From Leptonema illini DSM 21528 (GTDB lineage Bacteria > Spirochaetota > Leptospiria > Leptospirales > Leptonemataceae), in the NCBI RefSeq assembly GCF_000243335.1, contig NZ_JH597773.1:3404156-3468155 (forward strand): 64,000 nt of DNA, given 5' to 3'. A program made the position numbers and the translations under genes. The notes beneath the pieces were generated by a model, which had not been told where the DNA came from, did no database searches, and worked only from the letters and a program-made list of their open reading frames with translations. Each line of letters opens with the position of its first letter. Position 1 is the stretch's first letter. This document shows positions 51,042 to 60,389 of this stretch, piece by piece.

Positions 51042-51814
51042 AAGGCAAGATTCTTCTCTCATTCTGCACCATGCTGATCGCCGCACCGGGCGCTCTGTTT
51101 GCAAGATCCGATGATGTGAATGCGCTACTTTACGACGAGGTGCGCGTGCAACGACAGATCGGCGCCGGCTTCAACTTTCAGGAGCGACGCGAAGAAGACG
51201 ACGTCTATCAGCGCACACGACAGATCTCGCTGGTGGGCGAATGGGCGTTCGTTCCCTGGTTTTCTCTGTATCTGAAAGTGCCGTATGCCGACCTCGTGCG
51301 CACCGATCGCGCGAAGGTCGATTACTGGGAGCATATTCGCCTCGGCTTGAAGTTCGAAGGCGGATGGCAGAAGTTCGGATTCGTCGGAGGACTGTACGGC
51401 GACCTCTCCAGAGGACATAATAAGGTGGGCGATGTCGCTCACGATATCGGTTACCTTGAACCTTATGCCGGCATGTATCTCGATTTCGACATCTTCTATA
51501 TGACAGGAGCGGTGCGCTGGAACACCGAAACGAATCCGAAGCTACGCGAAGAGGACGATCAGGAGTTCCGCAGGCGCTGGTTTTACGATCTTTCGCTCGG
51601 TCTGCGACTGCGCCCGGTGACGCTTTCCGTCGATTTGCGCTACCACAACCGTTACGATCCCGACGATCAGATCAAGAAATACCTTGAGATAGCGCCGGGG
51701 CTCGACTGGCATATCGGCTCGGGCTTTCATCTCGGCGTGGCGGGCATTTTTTATACGGCATCTGAATCGAAAAATCGCGGAGCGCTGATCTCCTTTCGAA
51801 AATTTATTGACTGA
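51038..51814 (+). CDS. Predicted outer-membrane beta-barrel protein
   Basis: 258 residues. Signal peptide (about 1-22), then alternating polar/hydrophobic strands rich in Tyr, Trp and Gly ('WFSLYLKVPYADLV', 'FGFVGGLYGDLSRG', 'YEPYAGMYLDFDIFYMTGAVRW', 'GSGFHLGVAGIFYTASESKN'), ending with an aromatic-poor 'FRKFID'. About ten strands could be drawn. No family recognised. Translationally coupled to the GDSL lipoprotein, so the two may act together at the outer membrane (inference). Confidence 0.72.
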   Translation: MKGKILLSFCTMLIAAPGALFARSDDVNALLYDEVRVQRQIGAGFNFQERREEDDVYQRTRQISLVGEWAFVPWFSLYLKVPYADLVRTDRAKVDYWEHIRLGLKFEGGWQKFGFVGGLYGDLSRGHNKVGDVAHDIGYLEPYAGMYLDFDIFYMTGAVRWNTETNPKLREEDDQEFRRRWFYDLSLGLRLRPVTLSVDLRYHNRYDPDDQIKKYLEIAPGLDWHIGSGFHLGVAGIFYTASESKNRGALISFRKFID

Positions 51815-51865
51815 GGAATCCGGTACCGCGATACCATAGGCGAGCCGGCGCGGGCCGGCCAGAGA

Positions 51866-51899
51866 ATCCTGTTGAATACTGAAATGGTCTCAACAGGAT
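51866..51899. repeat. Inverted repeat upstream of the bactofilin gene
   Basis: ATCCTGTTGA (51866-51875) and TCAACAGGAT (51890-51899), perfect 10-base arms with a 14-base loop. A GC-rich palindrome (GCCGG..CCGGC, about 51845-51860) is just before it. Could end the preceding operon or regulate bactofilin. Confidence 0.55.
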
Positions 51900-51991
51900 G
51901 ATTTCCAGCGGACGCAGAGCCGCAAAAATTGGGTGCTTGAAAAGGCCACAGGGCTTTTGCCGGCATGCCATCATTAAAAAGGAGTTCTTTC

Positions 51992-52327
51992 ATGGCCGTT
52001 AACCTGAACCAGACCCTTCTGGGACCGAAAACCGTTCTCAGAGACAATACCGTCTTCGTAGATGAAAAGCTCATCATCGAAGGACAGGTATTTGCAAGAA
52101 AGATTGATGCCGGTAACAATCCGGTCATTATCGGCGCCGGCGCCGAAGTCATCGTTGAAACGGAAATCCTTGGCAGTGAGATCGTCGTACTCGGTCGCGT
52201 AAAAGGCGAACTGAAGGCGAAAAACGAGATCATAGTCAGCGAAAAAGGCTCTGTTGAGGGAAACCTGACAGCTCCTAAGATCAAGCTCGACCCGACGGCA
52301 AGCGTCTCGGGCGTTCTGCGTCACTGA
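51992..52327 (+). CDS. Bactofilin family protein
   Basis: 111 residues from ATG 51992, with AAGGAG eight bases before. A short beta-helix: repeated 'IIEGQVFARKIDAGNNPVIIGAGAEVIVETEILGSEIVVLGRVKGELKAKNEIIVSEKGSVEGNLTAPKIKLDPTASVSGVL', the bactofilin core with Gly/Val-rich rungs. These polymerise without nucleotide into filaments that shape cells or place proteins; in Leptospira a bactofilin affects helical shape. Followed by a terminator at 52404. Confidence 0.9.
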   Translation: MAVNLNQTLLGPKTVLRDNTVFVDEKLIIEGQVFARKIDAGNNPVIIGAGAEVIVETEILGSEIVVLGRVKGELKAKNEIIVSEKGSVEGNLTAPKIKLDPTASVSGVLRH

Positions 52328-52627
52328 TCGTTTTATAATCCTGCTTTGCCTGATGCCGCCCATAACGGAGCGGTGCAGGATGGCGGGCCCACCGCTACGG
52401 CCGACCGGATCTGAAAAGGTCCGGTTTTTCCGTTTAATGCCCTTTCTACCCGGATCGATCGCTGAAACCAGAGGGCCTGGCCTATTCCATGAAAGCACAC
52501 GGCCTGCCAGAATTACAGTTGCCTGTCAGTATGACAGATCCACATCCCTGAAGCCCCTCTCGCCATCAGGAAAAACGGCATCTGCCTGGAACAAAAATTG
52601 CTATGTTCTGATTTCGAGAAAGAATTT
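52328..52627. other. Gene-free stretch between bactofilin and lon
   Basis: 300 bases. Contains one terminator (52404-52429), and then about 200 bases in which I see no gene and no promoter that I can place. The lon leader would be here. Confidence 0.5.
52404..52429 (+). terminator. Rho-independent terminator of the bactofilin gene
   Basis: ACCGGA (52404-52409), 10-base loop, TCCGGT (52420-52425) and T5. 77 bases past the stop. Confidence 0.75.
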
Positions 52628-55054
52628 ATGAAACACGTGATTCGCTATACAGATCAGAACATCACCGAGATCGATCCGGCGGAAATCCCCGAGATCGTTC
52701 CGCTCATCCCTCTTCGCAATGCCATCGTATTTCCTGGCATCATCCTGCCCATATTCGTGGGCCGCTCTGAATCGGTGCAGCTCATCGAACAGCACGGCAA
52801 ACCGGGCTCGCTAATCGGGCTTTTTACGCAGAAGAACCCCGAGGCCGAGACGGTAAAAGGCGAGGATCTCTTTCCGGTCGGATCGCTTGCCGAGATCCAT
52901 CGCGTCCTGCCGATGGGCGAAGGCGGCTATCAGGTCTTTCTGCAAGGCGTGCAGAAGATCGAACTCGCAGAGATCGTGACGGATGAGCCCTACCTGAAAG
53001 CGCGCATCAAGCCGGCTTTCGAGGTCGGCGATATCGGCAACGATGAATTCCTCGAATTCCAGGCTCACGTTATCCGTTATATCGAATATAACCCTGCCAT
53101 CCCCGACGAAGTGATATCTTTTATCAAGCGCATTACCAACGCCGCTTCGCTCGCCAATCAGGTCGTCTTCTTCTCGGGCCGAACCATCGAAGAAAAGATT
53201 GAGTTCCTGACGCTGTCTTCCGTTGCCGAGAAGATCAAGCTCGTGCAATCGTATCTGATCGACGAAACGCAGCGGCTTGTTATGGAGAAAGAGGTGCGCG
53301 AGAAGGTCGAGAAAGACGCCTCAAAGATGCAGCGCGACTTCTATCTTCGCAAACAACTCGAAACGATCCGCAAAGAACTGGGCGATTCCGAGGAGTCCGA
53401 CGCCGACGAGCTGGAAAGACAGCTGCGCGAGATGACGCTTCCCGAGCATGTTCGCAAGGCAGTCGATAAAGAGCTCAAGCGATACAAACGTCTCGCCGAG
53501 GGGCCGCAGGGCGGAGGCATGGAGGCGTCGCAGATCCGCAACTGGCTTGATCTGATCGTCGAGCTTCCCTGGCCCCAGGTTAACGAAGGCGATCGGGCAG
53601 CCGCTGCATCCCGCGTAGAGAAGCTCGATCTTGCCGAAGCGCGCCGCATCCTTGATGAAGACCACGAAGGCCTGCAAGAAGTAAAAGAACGCATTCTCGA
53701 ACACCTCGCCGTCGAGAAGAAGGCCGGTCCTTCGAAGGCTCCGATCCTCTGCCTTGTAGGACCGCCGGGCGTCGGTAAGACGTCCCTTGCACAGTCGGTG
53801 GCCCGCGCCCTTGACCGCAAATTCGTAAGAGCGGCCCTTGGCGGCGTGCGCGACGAGGCCGAGATACGCGGACATCGTCGCACCTATGTGGGCGCCCTTC
53901 CCGGAAAGATCATCTCATCGTTCCGCAAGTCGGGATCGGTGGAGCCCGTCTTTCTTCTCGATGAGATCGACAAGCTCGGAGCGTCGTATCAGGGCGATCC
54001 GGCGGCCGCTCTTCTTGAGGTGCTTGATCCCGAACAGAATCACGGCTTCGAAGATCATTATCTCGGTCTCGCCTACGACCTTTCGCGAGCACTGTTCTTC
54101 TGTACGGCGAACTCCCTTGAGACGATTCCCGCACCTCTGCTCGATCGCATGGAGATCGTATCGCTTTCGGGTTATACAATGGAAGAGAAGATCGCCATCG
54201 CCGAGAGACATCTTATTCCGCGCATCCGCAAAGATCTACAGCTCACCGAAGAGCAGTTCTCTCTCGATCGTAAAACGATCGCTCGCGTGATCGAGGATTA
54301 TACGCGCGAAGCGGGCGTGCGCAGCCTGAAGCGCAGGCTTGAGTCGATCGCACGCAAGCTTGTTCTTAAAGTCGAAGAGAAGAAAGAGGCCTTTTCGGTC
54401 AGCGAAGCGTCGCTTGTCGAGCTTCTTGGCAGGGCGAAGTATTACAGAGATCGGCGCGAATTCAACGGTATTCCCGGAGTGGCCACAGGCCTTGCATGGA
54501 CTCCGGTCGGAGGCGACATCCTCTTTATTGAAAGCACGGCCTTTCAGGGAAAAGGAGGCCTGAAGCTTTCGGGCCGACTGGGCGATGTAATGAAGGAATC
54601 GGCGCAGGCCGCCTTCTCGTTTCTCAGGGCCCATGCAAGCGAACTGAATCTGAACGAAAAACTCTTTGAAGAGAAAGACGTCCATATCCATATTCCTGGA
54701 GGAGCCGTTCCAAAAGACGGGCCATCGGCCGGCGTTACGCTGCTTACGGCGATGACGTCGCTTTTCAGCGGCGTTCCCGTCGCCGAAGATATTGCGATGA
54801 CGGGCGAGATATCGCTGCGCGGACGCATCCTGCCCGTCGGCGGCATCAAAGAAAAGGTGCTCGCGGCGCGAGCGGCCGGCATCAATACCGTGCTTCTGCC
54901 CGAGCGCAATCGAGCGGACTTCGAAGAGATTCCCGAAGCGATTCGCGAAAACATCGCGGCTGAGTACTACTCTGATATGATGCAGCTTCTACGGCGCACC
55001 GTTCCAGCGGCCTTCGAAAAGCGAAATCCCGTCGACTCTCGCGACGGCTGGTAA
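52628..55054 (+). CDS. lon: ATP-dependent Lon protease
   Basis: 808 residues from ATG 52628. N-terminal substrate domain (1-200, 'VPLIPLRNAIVFPGIILPIFVGR'), coiled coil, AAA module with Walker A 'GPPGVGKTSL' (Lys384) and 'FLLDEIDKLGASYQGDPAAALLEVLDPEQN', and the protease domain with Ser700 in 'PKDGPSAGVT' and the catalytic Lys743 in 'GGIKEKV'. Degrades misfolded and regulatory proteins in the cytoplasm. A usual heat-shock promoter was not recognised. Confidence 0.97.
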   Translation: MKHVIRYTDQNITEIDPAEIPEIVPLIPLRNAIVFPGIILPIFVGRSESVQLIEQHGKPGSLIGLFTQKNPEAETVKGEDLFPVGSLAEIHRVLPMGEGGYQVFLQGVQKIELAEIVTDEPYLKARIKPAFEVGDIGNDEFLEFQAHVIRYIEYNPAIPDEVISFIKRITNAASLANQVVFFSGRTIEEKIEFLTLSSVAEKIKLVQSYLIDETQRLVMEKEVREKVEKDASKMQRDFYLRKQLETIRKELGDSEESDADELERQLREMTLPEHVRKAVDKELKRYKRLAEGPQGGGMEASQIRNWLDLIVELPWPQVNEGDRAAAASRVEKLDLAEARRILDEDHEGLQEVKERILEHLAVEKKAGPSKAPILCLVGPPGVGKTSLAQSVARALDRKFVRAALGGVRDEAEIRGHRRTYVGALPGKIISSFRKSGSVEPVFLLDEIDKLGASYQGDPAAALLEVLDPEQNHGFEDHYLGLAYDLSRALFFCTANSLETIPAPLLDRMEIVSLSGYTMEEKIAIAERHLIPRIRKDLQLTEEQFSLDRKTIARVIEDYTREAGVRSLKRRLESIARKLVLKVEEKKEAFSVSEASLVELLGRAKYYRDRREFNGIPGVATGLAWTPVGGDILFIESTAFQGKGGLKLSGRLGDVMKESAQAAFSFLRAHASELNLNEKLFEEKDVHIHIPGGAVPKDGPSAGVTLLTAMTSLFSGVPVAEDIAMTGEISLRGRILPVGGIKEKVLAARAAGINTVLLPERNRADFEEIPEAIRENIAAEYYSDMMQLLRRTVPAAFEKRNPVDSRDGW

Positions 55055-55252
55055 GCCTTCTGCAAGGCAGATCTTCTTTAATGTTGAGTTTTCTGCGTCG
55101 ATAGCCCCGACGCAGAGATTTTTCCTTGACCGATACACGCTTTTACCGTCAGAAAGAATGCTCTTTGCATTTTCCTGCGGCCTTCATCTGCATTTTGAGA
55201 TGAGGTCGCAGCGACAGCAATGAGAAAAAGATACTTTCCTCGGGAGAAGCAC

Positions 55253-56344
55253 ATGTCCGAACCGACAGATTTTTTTGGCAAGATGAAGGAGTCGCTGAAA
55301 GGCGTCCTTGTGGGGATCATCCTGATTCCGGCCTCCTTCGTTATCGTCTTCATCGCGAGTCAACGCGAACAGGCATCAGAGGTGCTTGAAGGCGCCATGC
55401 CTTTTGAAAAAGCAGCAGAGGCGGCAAAAGAAAAAAAGGCCGTATATATGACCGGTAAGCTCCAGGCCGAACCCATCGGCGACGGCTACCTGAAGCCCGG
55501 CCCGTACCTGAGCATCAACAGAACGGCGCAGATGTACGCCTATGTTTCTAAAGAAGAAACGAAAGAAGTAGAGAAGAACGGCAAAAAGGAAAAAGAACCC
55601 GTTTACAAATGCGTTGAAGAATGGACGAGCAACCCCGGCAAAGCGGACGACGGCAAGGGCTGTCGCGACGAAGGCAAAAGTAATCCGGGCCAGACGCTCT
55701 CTGATTTCAGCACAGGCGTCACGCCCTCGCTTATCTTCGACGGGAAGACGTGGCCGATGGCCGACAGCGTCGGCTATACAAATATGCCGGGTATCGACCT
55801 TTCTGCCGATAAGCTGAGCGGCTCGTACACGGTAGACGGCAGCTATCTCTATACCGACTCGACATGCAACACGACGAGCCCGCGTATCGGCTGCGAGCGA
55901 CTCAGCTATTCCGGAACGTCGTATGATCCGGCCGGCGAATACACGGCTCTCGGCACGCCAGGAAACGGACGCATCGACGGCTTTGTCGCCGATAGCGGAG
56001 ACAGCTATCTGCGCGTTGGGCCCGGTAAGGTCGAGCAGGTCATGGAGAGCTTGAATACGGAAGACTCGATCATGACAATCGTCCTCTTCGCTGCCTCCGT
56101 TCTCTGCCTCGGTATCGGCCTCAGCATGCTTGTCGGTCCGTTCCTCGAACTGATCGAGTACATCCCTCTGATCGGAGGATTCGGCGCAGGCTTGATCCGG
56201 GTTATCCTTTTCATTTCGGCCTTTGTCGTGATGGGGCTTTCCTTCCTGCTGATCGAATACTGGTATCTTGTACTGTTGCTGTTCGTCGTCGGCATCATCG
56301 CCGCCATCGTCATTGCGAAGAAACGCAAGACAGCGGCAGCCTGA
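55253..56344 (+). CDS. TMEM43 family membrane protein
   Basis: 363 residues from ATG 55253 (GGAG 7 bases upstream). One membrane segment at about 17-37, a long extracytoplasmic part (about 45-280) with four cysteines and the family's 'YVSKEETKEVEKNG' and 'GKTWPMADSVGYTNMPGIDLSAD' sections, and three to four membrane helices at the C-terminus. Family with eukaryotic relatives in the nuclear envelope; bacterial role unknown. A terminator follows at 56387. Confidence 0.83.
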   Translation: MSEPTDFFGKMKESLKGVLVGIILIPASFVIVFIASQREQASEVLEGAMPFEKAAEAAKEKKAVYMTGKLQAEPIGDGYLKPGPYLSINRTAQMYAYVSKEETKEVEKNGKKEKEPVYKCVEEWTSNPGKADDGKGCRDEGKSNPGQTLSDFSTGVTPSLIFDGKTWPMADSVGYTNMPGIDLSADKLSGSYTVDGSYLYTDSTCNTTSPRIGCERLSYSGTSYDPAGEYTALGTPGNGRIDGFVADSGDSYLRVGPGKVEQVMESLNTEDSIMTIVLFAASVLCLGIGLSMLVGPFLELIEYIPLIGGFGAGLIRVILFISAFVVMGLSFLLIEYWYLVLLLFVVGIIAAIVIAKKRKTAAA

Positions 56345-56356
56345 TTCAGAGAGCTC

Positions 56357-56375
56357 ATGCAGATTTGATCTGCAT
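56357..56375. repeat. Short inverted repeat after the TMEM43 gene
   Basis: TGCAGAT and ATCTGCA separated by TTG, immediately before the terminator at 56387. Confidence 0.45.
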
Positions 56376-56386
56376 TGTCACTGACG

Positions 56387-56418
56387 AAAAAACCCCGCCT
56401 GCAAAGGGCGGGGTTTTT
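56387..56418. terminator. Bidirectional terminator
   Basis: A6 (56387-56392), CCCCGCC, loop, GGCGGGG, T6 (to 56418). Serves TMEM43 on the plus strand and the gene at 56451 on the minus strand. Similar in design to 32733-32761. Confidence 0.9.
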
Positions 56419-56450
56419 TGCGACTCCAGTGCGATTCCGACAGTGAAGGA

Positions 56451-57587
56451 TCAGATTCCGGCTTCGGGCTTTGTGCTTGTCGGCTGTCCTGAATTATCTT
56501 CGAGGATCTCGACCGGCTTCTTGCCTTTATGAAAGCGGAAGCGCAGTTGCGTATCGAGCTCATCGTCGAAGCGCATCTCACGAGCGTCGACGGTATCGCG
56601 ATGCCACTCCTGAGGAACGCGGAAGTCAAAGATCGGATGCAGATTCTTCGGCATGATATTCGGATTCTGTGACCAGTTCATCTTCACGCCGTGCAGCGAA
56701 GGAATCTCACCGGCCTTATCGTCGATCTTTTCGGTTTTGCCGAACTGATTGCTCAGCGGATAGTTCGCGTAGGGATACTTGAGTGCGAAGATGAATTCGG
56801 CGTTGATCTTCGCCTTGCGGCATAGCTCGATCACCTGTCTGTAGATCTCGATACGACGATTCACCATATCGATCGTCGTACGCTGATCGGCATCAAGGTG
56901 AGCATCGAGACGCAGCGCCTTTTCGCGCGCCTGACGAGCAAGACCGAGATGCTCGTAGCCCTTCTCCATGTTCTTTTCGATCTGATACTTGTTCACCGCC
57001 CAATGATAGTTGCGCGGATCGTAGCGACGCACGTCATACTGAATGTTGCGATTCTTATGAAAGTCCCGGCGCAGTTTGGAGTTCTGACCGAAATCCATCG
57101 AAATATCGACGACGGCCATATCGTTCGGGTCGTTCGGATTCAGCTTCTCGACCGACTGACGCATCATCAGCTCGGCGCGGTCGATATAGATCTGGCTGAT
57201 GGCCTCAAGCAGCTTGTCCATCGTCTGCTGGGCTTCCAGAAAACGGGAGTAGGAGTTGACAAAGTTCTTTTCAAAATAATAGACAAGGCCTTCCTGATAC
57301 AGACGCTTCGCTTTACGGTACATCTCGACGTTTTTGCCGGGATTGGTGCGACGCTGCTCGGCGTTCTGCGGCATGCATTCGGGCATCGGATCGCAGGGGA
57401 AGTTGTAGACCATCGGCCGCAGCTTGCGCAGTGAGATGATCAGGCTGTCCCGCTGACGGGTCGCCTTTTCGGCAACGGACTGAGCCTCAAGAGCGGTGGT
57501 ACCGAGGATGGCCCCGAAAATGGCGGCAGTGATGATATAAGATCGGGCTCGTGGTAATAGGACTCTTTTCAGTAAAACTCGTTTCAT
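56451..57587 (-). CDS. Secreted helical-repeat protein of unknown function
   Basis: 378 residues from ATG 57587 (AGGAG eight bases upstream). Signal peptide with a twin-like 'MKRVLLKRVLLPRARSYIITAAIFGAILGTTALEA'. Mature part is helical, with TPR-like stretches 'KRLYQEGLVYYFEKNFVNSYSRFLEAQQTMDKLLEA' and 'QIEKNMEKGYEHLGLARQAREKALRLDA'. The two Cys in 'FPCDPMPECMP' may pair. C-terminus charged. No family with a known role recognised; likely conserved in Leptospiraceae. Divergent from DUF2225. Confidence 0.78.
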   Translation of the reverse strand: MKRVLLKRVLLPRARSYIITAAIFGAILGTTALEAQSVAEKATRQRDSLIISLRKLRPMVYNFPCDPMPECMPQNAEQRRTNPGKNVEMYRKAKRLYQEGLVYYFEKNFVNSYSRFLEAQQTMDKLLEAISQIYIDRAELMMRQSVEKLNPNDPNDMAVVDISMDFGQNSKLRRDFHKNRNIQYDVRRYDPRNYHWAVNKYQIEKNMEKGYEHLGLARQAREKALRLDAHLDADQRTTIDMVNRRIEIYRQVIELCRKAKINAEFIFALKYPYANYPLSNQFGKTEKIDDKAGEIPSLHGVKMNWSQNPNIMPKNLHPIFDFRVPQEWHRDTVDAREMRFDDELDTQLRFRFHKGKKPVEILEDNSGQPTSTKPEAGI

Positions 57588-57766
57588 AGGAAAATTCTCC
57601 TGAGAATTCAAATAATATATCGGACGTCGAGGAGTCCAACGTGATATGCCGATATAAAAAAGGCAAAAGATAGAAATCGAAAAAACGACTTTTCAATTCG
57701 CAGGTTGCCGAAAAAAGCAGCCTGTTAGCAATTCCCGGGCCCTATTCGCCCGGATTGGAGCGCAGG

Positions 57767-58660
57767 ATGCTTGGAGGACAGAAGAAAATCGGCCGGAACA
57801 TCTCATTTCGCAGCAAGGACCAGTCCCGCTGCCCCGTATGCAACCATACCTTCACCCGCGAGCAGCTGCTCACAGGCGGCGGACGCCTGATCGCCGGCGA
57901 TCTGTCGGTGGAGTTGCGTCGAGGCTACAATGAGTCCCGCAAATTCGGCCGTGTGATTCCGCTCATCTATCCGGTTGTCGTCTGCCCGCAATGCCTGTTT
58001 TCTTCCTTTCAGAATGATTTCAATACGGTCGATGCCGGCGCCCTTGACGGTCTGAAACGAACGACGATGAACCGACGCACGGGTATCGAAAAGATCATCG
58101 GGCCCATTGATTACAACGAAGACCGCCATCTCGTACATGGAGCGGCCTCGTATCTTCTGGCGATCGACTGCTATCAGCATCGCGGCGTGGACGTCGCCCC
58201 CACGCCGAAGAAGGCCATCTGCTCGATGAGAGCGGCCTGGCTTTTCGGAGATATGAACGACGAGTTCCCGAGTATGGGATTCGATAAGATCCGGGATTTC
58301 ATGTATTTAAAGGCCGTGCAGTATTACCGTCCCGTTCTCGAAATCATGAGTCGCGGAACCGAACCGCATGACCAGTTCACATCGCTGCTCGGTCCCGATA
58401 CCGATAAGAACTGGGGTTTTGACGGCGTCATCTACCTGAACGGTTATCTGACATACAAGTATATCGATGCGATCACGAAAGATCAGGCCAAACAGATCAA
58501 GTATCTCGACGAAGCAAAGCGCTATCTTGGCAAGCTTTACGGTATGGGCAAATCCTCTAAGTCGAAGCCATCGATCATCATTGATCTTTCCAAAGATCTA
58601 TACGATGAGATCAACGGCAAGCTGCAGTTGCTGACCGGACAGGGAGAGGCCGTTTCCTGA
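57767..58660 (+). CDS. DUF2225 protein
   Basis: 297 residues from ATG 57767 (GGAG at 57757). N-terminal zinc-finger-like Cys pairs: 'SRCPVCNHTF' and 'VVVCPQCLFSSFQNDF', then 'LRRGYNESRKFGRVIPLIYPV' as in DUF2225. The rest is helical, ending in a TPR-like tail. Common in spirochaetes and Firmicutes; function unknown. The truA start is 6 bases past its stop, so the two are in one operon. Confidence 0.86.
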   Translation: MLGGQKKIGRNISFRSKDQSRCPVCNHTFTREQLLTGGGRLIAGDLSVELRRGYNESRKFGRVIPLIYPVVVCPQCLFSSFQNDFNTVDAGALDGLKRTTMNRRTGIEKIIGPIDYNEDRHLVHGAASYLLAIDCYQHRGVDVAPTPKKAICSMRAAWLFGDMNDEFPSMGFDKIRDFMYLKAVQYYRPVLEIMSRGTEPHDQFTSLLGPDTDKNWGFDGVIYLNGYLTYKYIDAITKDQAKQIKYLDEAKRYLGKLYGMGKSSKSKPSIIIDLSKDLYDEINGKLQLLTGQGEAVS

Positions 58661-58665
58661 AAAAG

Positions 58666-59544
58666 ATGGTGCGACGGCGTTACGCTCTGACGATCGCCTA
58701 TGACGGTTCCCGGCTCTTCGGCTTTCAGACGCAGAAAGACGGCGAAACGGTTCAGAGTCGACTGGAAACGGCGCTCAGCGTCTTGCTGCGCGAAGAGATC
58801 AAGATCCAGGCGGCCGGACGTACCGATTCGGGCGTGCATGCGACCGGACAGGTCGTTTCTTTTCGCACATATGCGTTGATCGAGGAATCCGACAGTTTTC
58901 TGCGTTCCATTGACGCGCTTGCAGGCCCCTCCGTTCAGGCAGTGAAGTTTCACGAGGTGCCTTACGACTTTCATCCGCGCTTCGACTGTGTGGCCAGAGA
59001 ATACGAGTATCTGATTCATCAGGCACGAACGCCTTCGCTGTTTATGTCGCCTTATACCTGGACCGTCCCCGACTCCCTTGATCTGGAGGCTGTGTTTCCC
59101 GAACTGCTCGCCTTGCAGGGAGAGCATAACTTCGAGGCCTTTACAAAGCGCGCAAATCCCGAAGAGAAGAAAGAACGCTATCTCGATCATATCGCCCTGC
59201 AGCGACGTTACGATCCGGTCGGAGGCGCTACGCTTCTTGCGCTGACGATACGCGGGAACGCCTTTTTGCATAACATGATCCGCATCATCGTCGGAAGCTT
59301 CGTTGATCGCGCCTCCGGACGACTGAGTATGTCGCTTCCGGATATTGTGAAAAGCAGAGACCGCATCCAGGCCGGACGCACCGCTCCGCCACAGGGACTC
59401 TACTTTCGAGCCGCGTATTATCCCGATGTTCCCGACCTTCACGGTATCGGGCTGTCGCTGCTCCGTGATTATCCCGTCTTCGGGAACAGCCTTTTCAAGC
59501 AGAAGCTGCTTCGCCTTCAAGATAGTCTGCAATCAAATACATAG
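58666..59544 (+). CDS. truA: tRNA pseudouridine synthase A
   Basis: 292 residues. Converts U38-40 of tRNA anticodon stems to pseudouridine. Catalytic Asp54 lies in 'AAGRTDSGVHATGQVVSF'; 'HPRFDCVAREYEYLI', 'GEHNFEAFTKR' and 'GNAFLHNMIRIIVGSFVD' are the other conserved segments. It is slightly long at the C-terminus. Second gene after DUF2225. Confidence 0.95.
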   Translation: MVRRRYALTIAYDGSRLFGFQTQKDGETVQSRLETALSVLLREEIKIQAAGRTDSGVHATGQVVSFRTYALIEESDSFLRSIDALAGPSVQAVKFHEVPYDFHPRFDCVAREYEYLIHQARTPSLFMSPYTWTVPDSLDLEAVFPELLALQGEHNFEAFTKRANPEEKKERYLDHIALQRRYDPVGGATLLALTIRGNAFLHNMIRIIVGSFVDRASGRLSMSLPDIVKSRDRIQAGRTAPPQGLYFRAAYYPDVPDLHGIGLSLLRDYPVFGNSLFKQKLLRLQDSLQSNT

Positions 59545-59729
59545 AGGGCTCCTGAAGTGCTCCTGTCTCTTCTCGAACGAAGGCTGTCAATCATCGGAGT
59601 CGAAGGCTGCTCAGGAATTAATCTTCCTTTACATATCTATACGATTCCGTACGAATCGTGCGGGTAAAATCGATAGACTTCTGCTTTCCGGATCGAATCC
59701 TGGCGTACCCCATAACAGGTTTCCATACA

Positions 59730-60386
59730 GTGGTAGATTTTCGAACAGCTCTCCGTCGCCAGCCTTTGCTTCTGCTGCTTGCCACCGCTATCTCTGTGGC
59801 CGCTCCGGCCGGCCTCAGCGCGCAGAACTTCAATGAAGAGCTGAAGATGGAGGCCGGCTTCTGGATGGGTGGTTCGTTTCCCGTTCCGGGAACGCCGGCC
59901 GACGACGTGCTCGATTCAAACCTCGGTGCGGGCGGCTTTTACAGACTGTACTGGCCGAGCCCCTTCCTGCTCGAAGCCGGGTTTTCCTACGCCGCCTACA
60001 AATCGCAGAGCACACAACAGCTGATTACCGTGCCCGTATATGCGGCGATCGCATACCCGCTTCCATGGATACAGCGCTTCAGCGTTTTGCTGAAACTTGG
60101 CGCCGGCGCCTCCTATCTTGAAGTGCGTCCCGTAAACCGTAGCGGCTGGGACCCTATGCTCTACGGTGGATTTGAATTCTCCATCCTTGCTGCCCGACGT
60201 TTTCGCGTGGGGCTTCGTATCGACGGCTATTATATTTACGAAGAATTTCGCTCCGAACCCAAAGAACTGAAGTATCTGCGATACATGCAGGGCAGTTACG
60301 ACGATCGCTTCTACAAAACAAAGGAGTTTGAGATATACAATCCGGCCTTTTACAACTTCGGCCTGATGGTCTCTTTCATCATTTGA
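59730..60386 (+). CDS. Predicted outer-membrane beta-barrel protein
   Basis: 218 residues from GTG 59730, which gives a clean signal peptide (FRTALRRQPLLLLLATAISVAAPAGLSAQ); a GTG at 59658 in the same frame is the alternative. The mature part has amphipathic strands: 'KMEAGFWMGGSFPVPG', 'GGFYRLYWPSPFLLEAGFSYAAY', 'FSVLLKLGAGASYLEV', 'RFRVGLRIDGYYIYEE', ending 'YNFGLMVSFII', a hydrophobic C-terminal strand typical of barrels. No family named. Next gene starts 3 bases on. Confidence 0.75.
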   Translation: MVDFRTALRRQPLLLLLATAISVAAPAGLSAQNFNEELKMEAGFWMGGSFPVPGTPADDVLDSNLGAGGFYRLYWPSPFLLEAGFSYAAYKSQSTQQLITVPVYAAIAYPLPWIQRFSVLLKLGAGASYLEVRPVNRSGWDPMLYGGFEFSILAARRFRVGLRIDGYYIYEEFRSEPKELKYLRYMQGSYDDRFYKTKEFEIYNPAFYNFGLMVSFII

Positions 60387-60389
60387 GCC

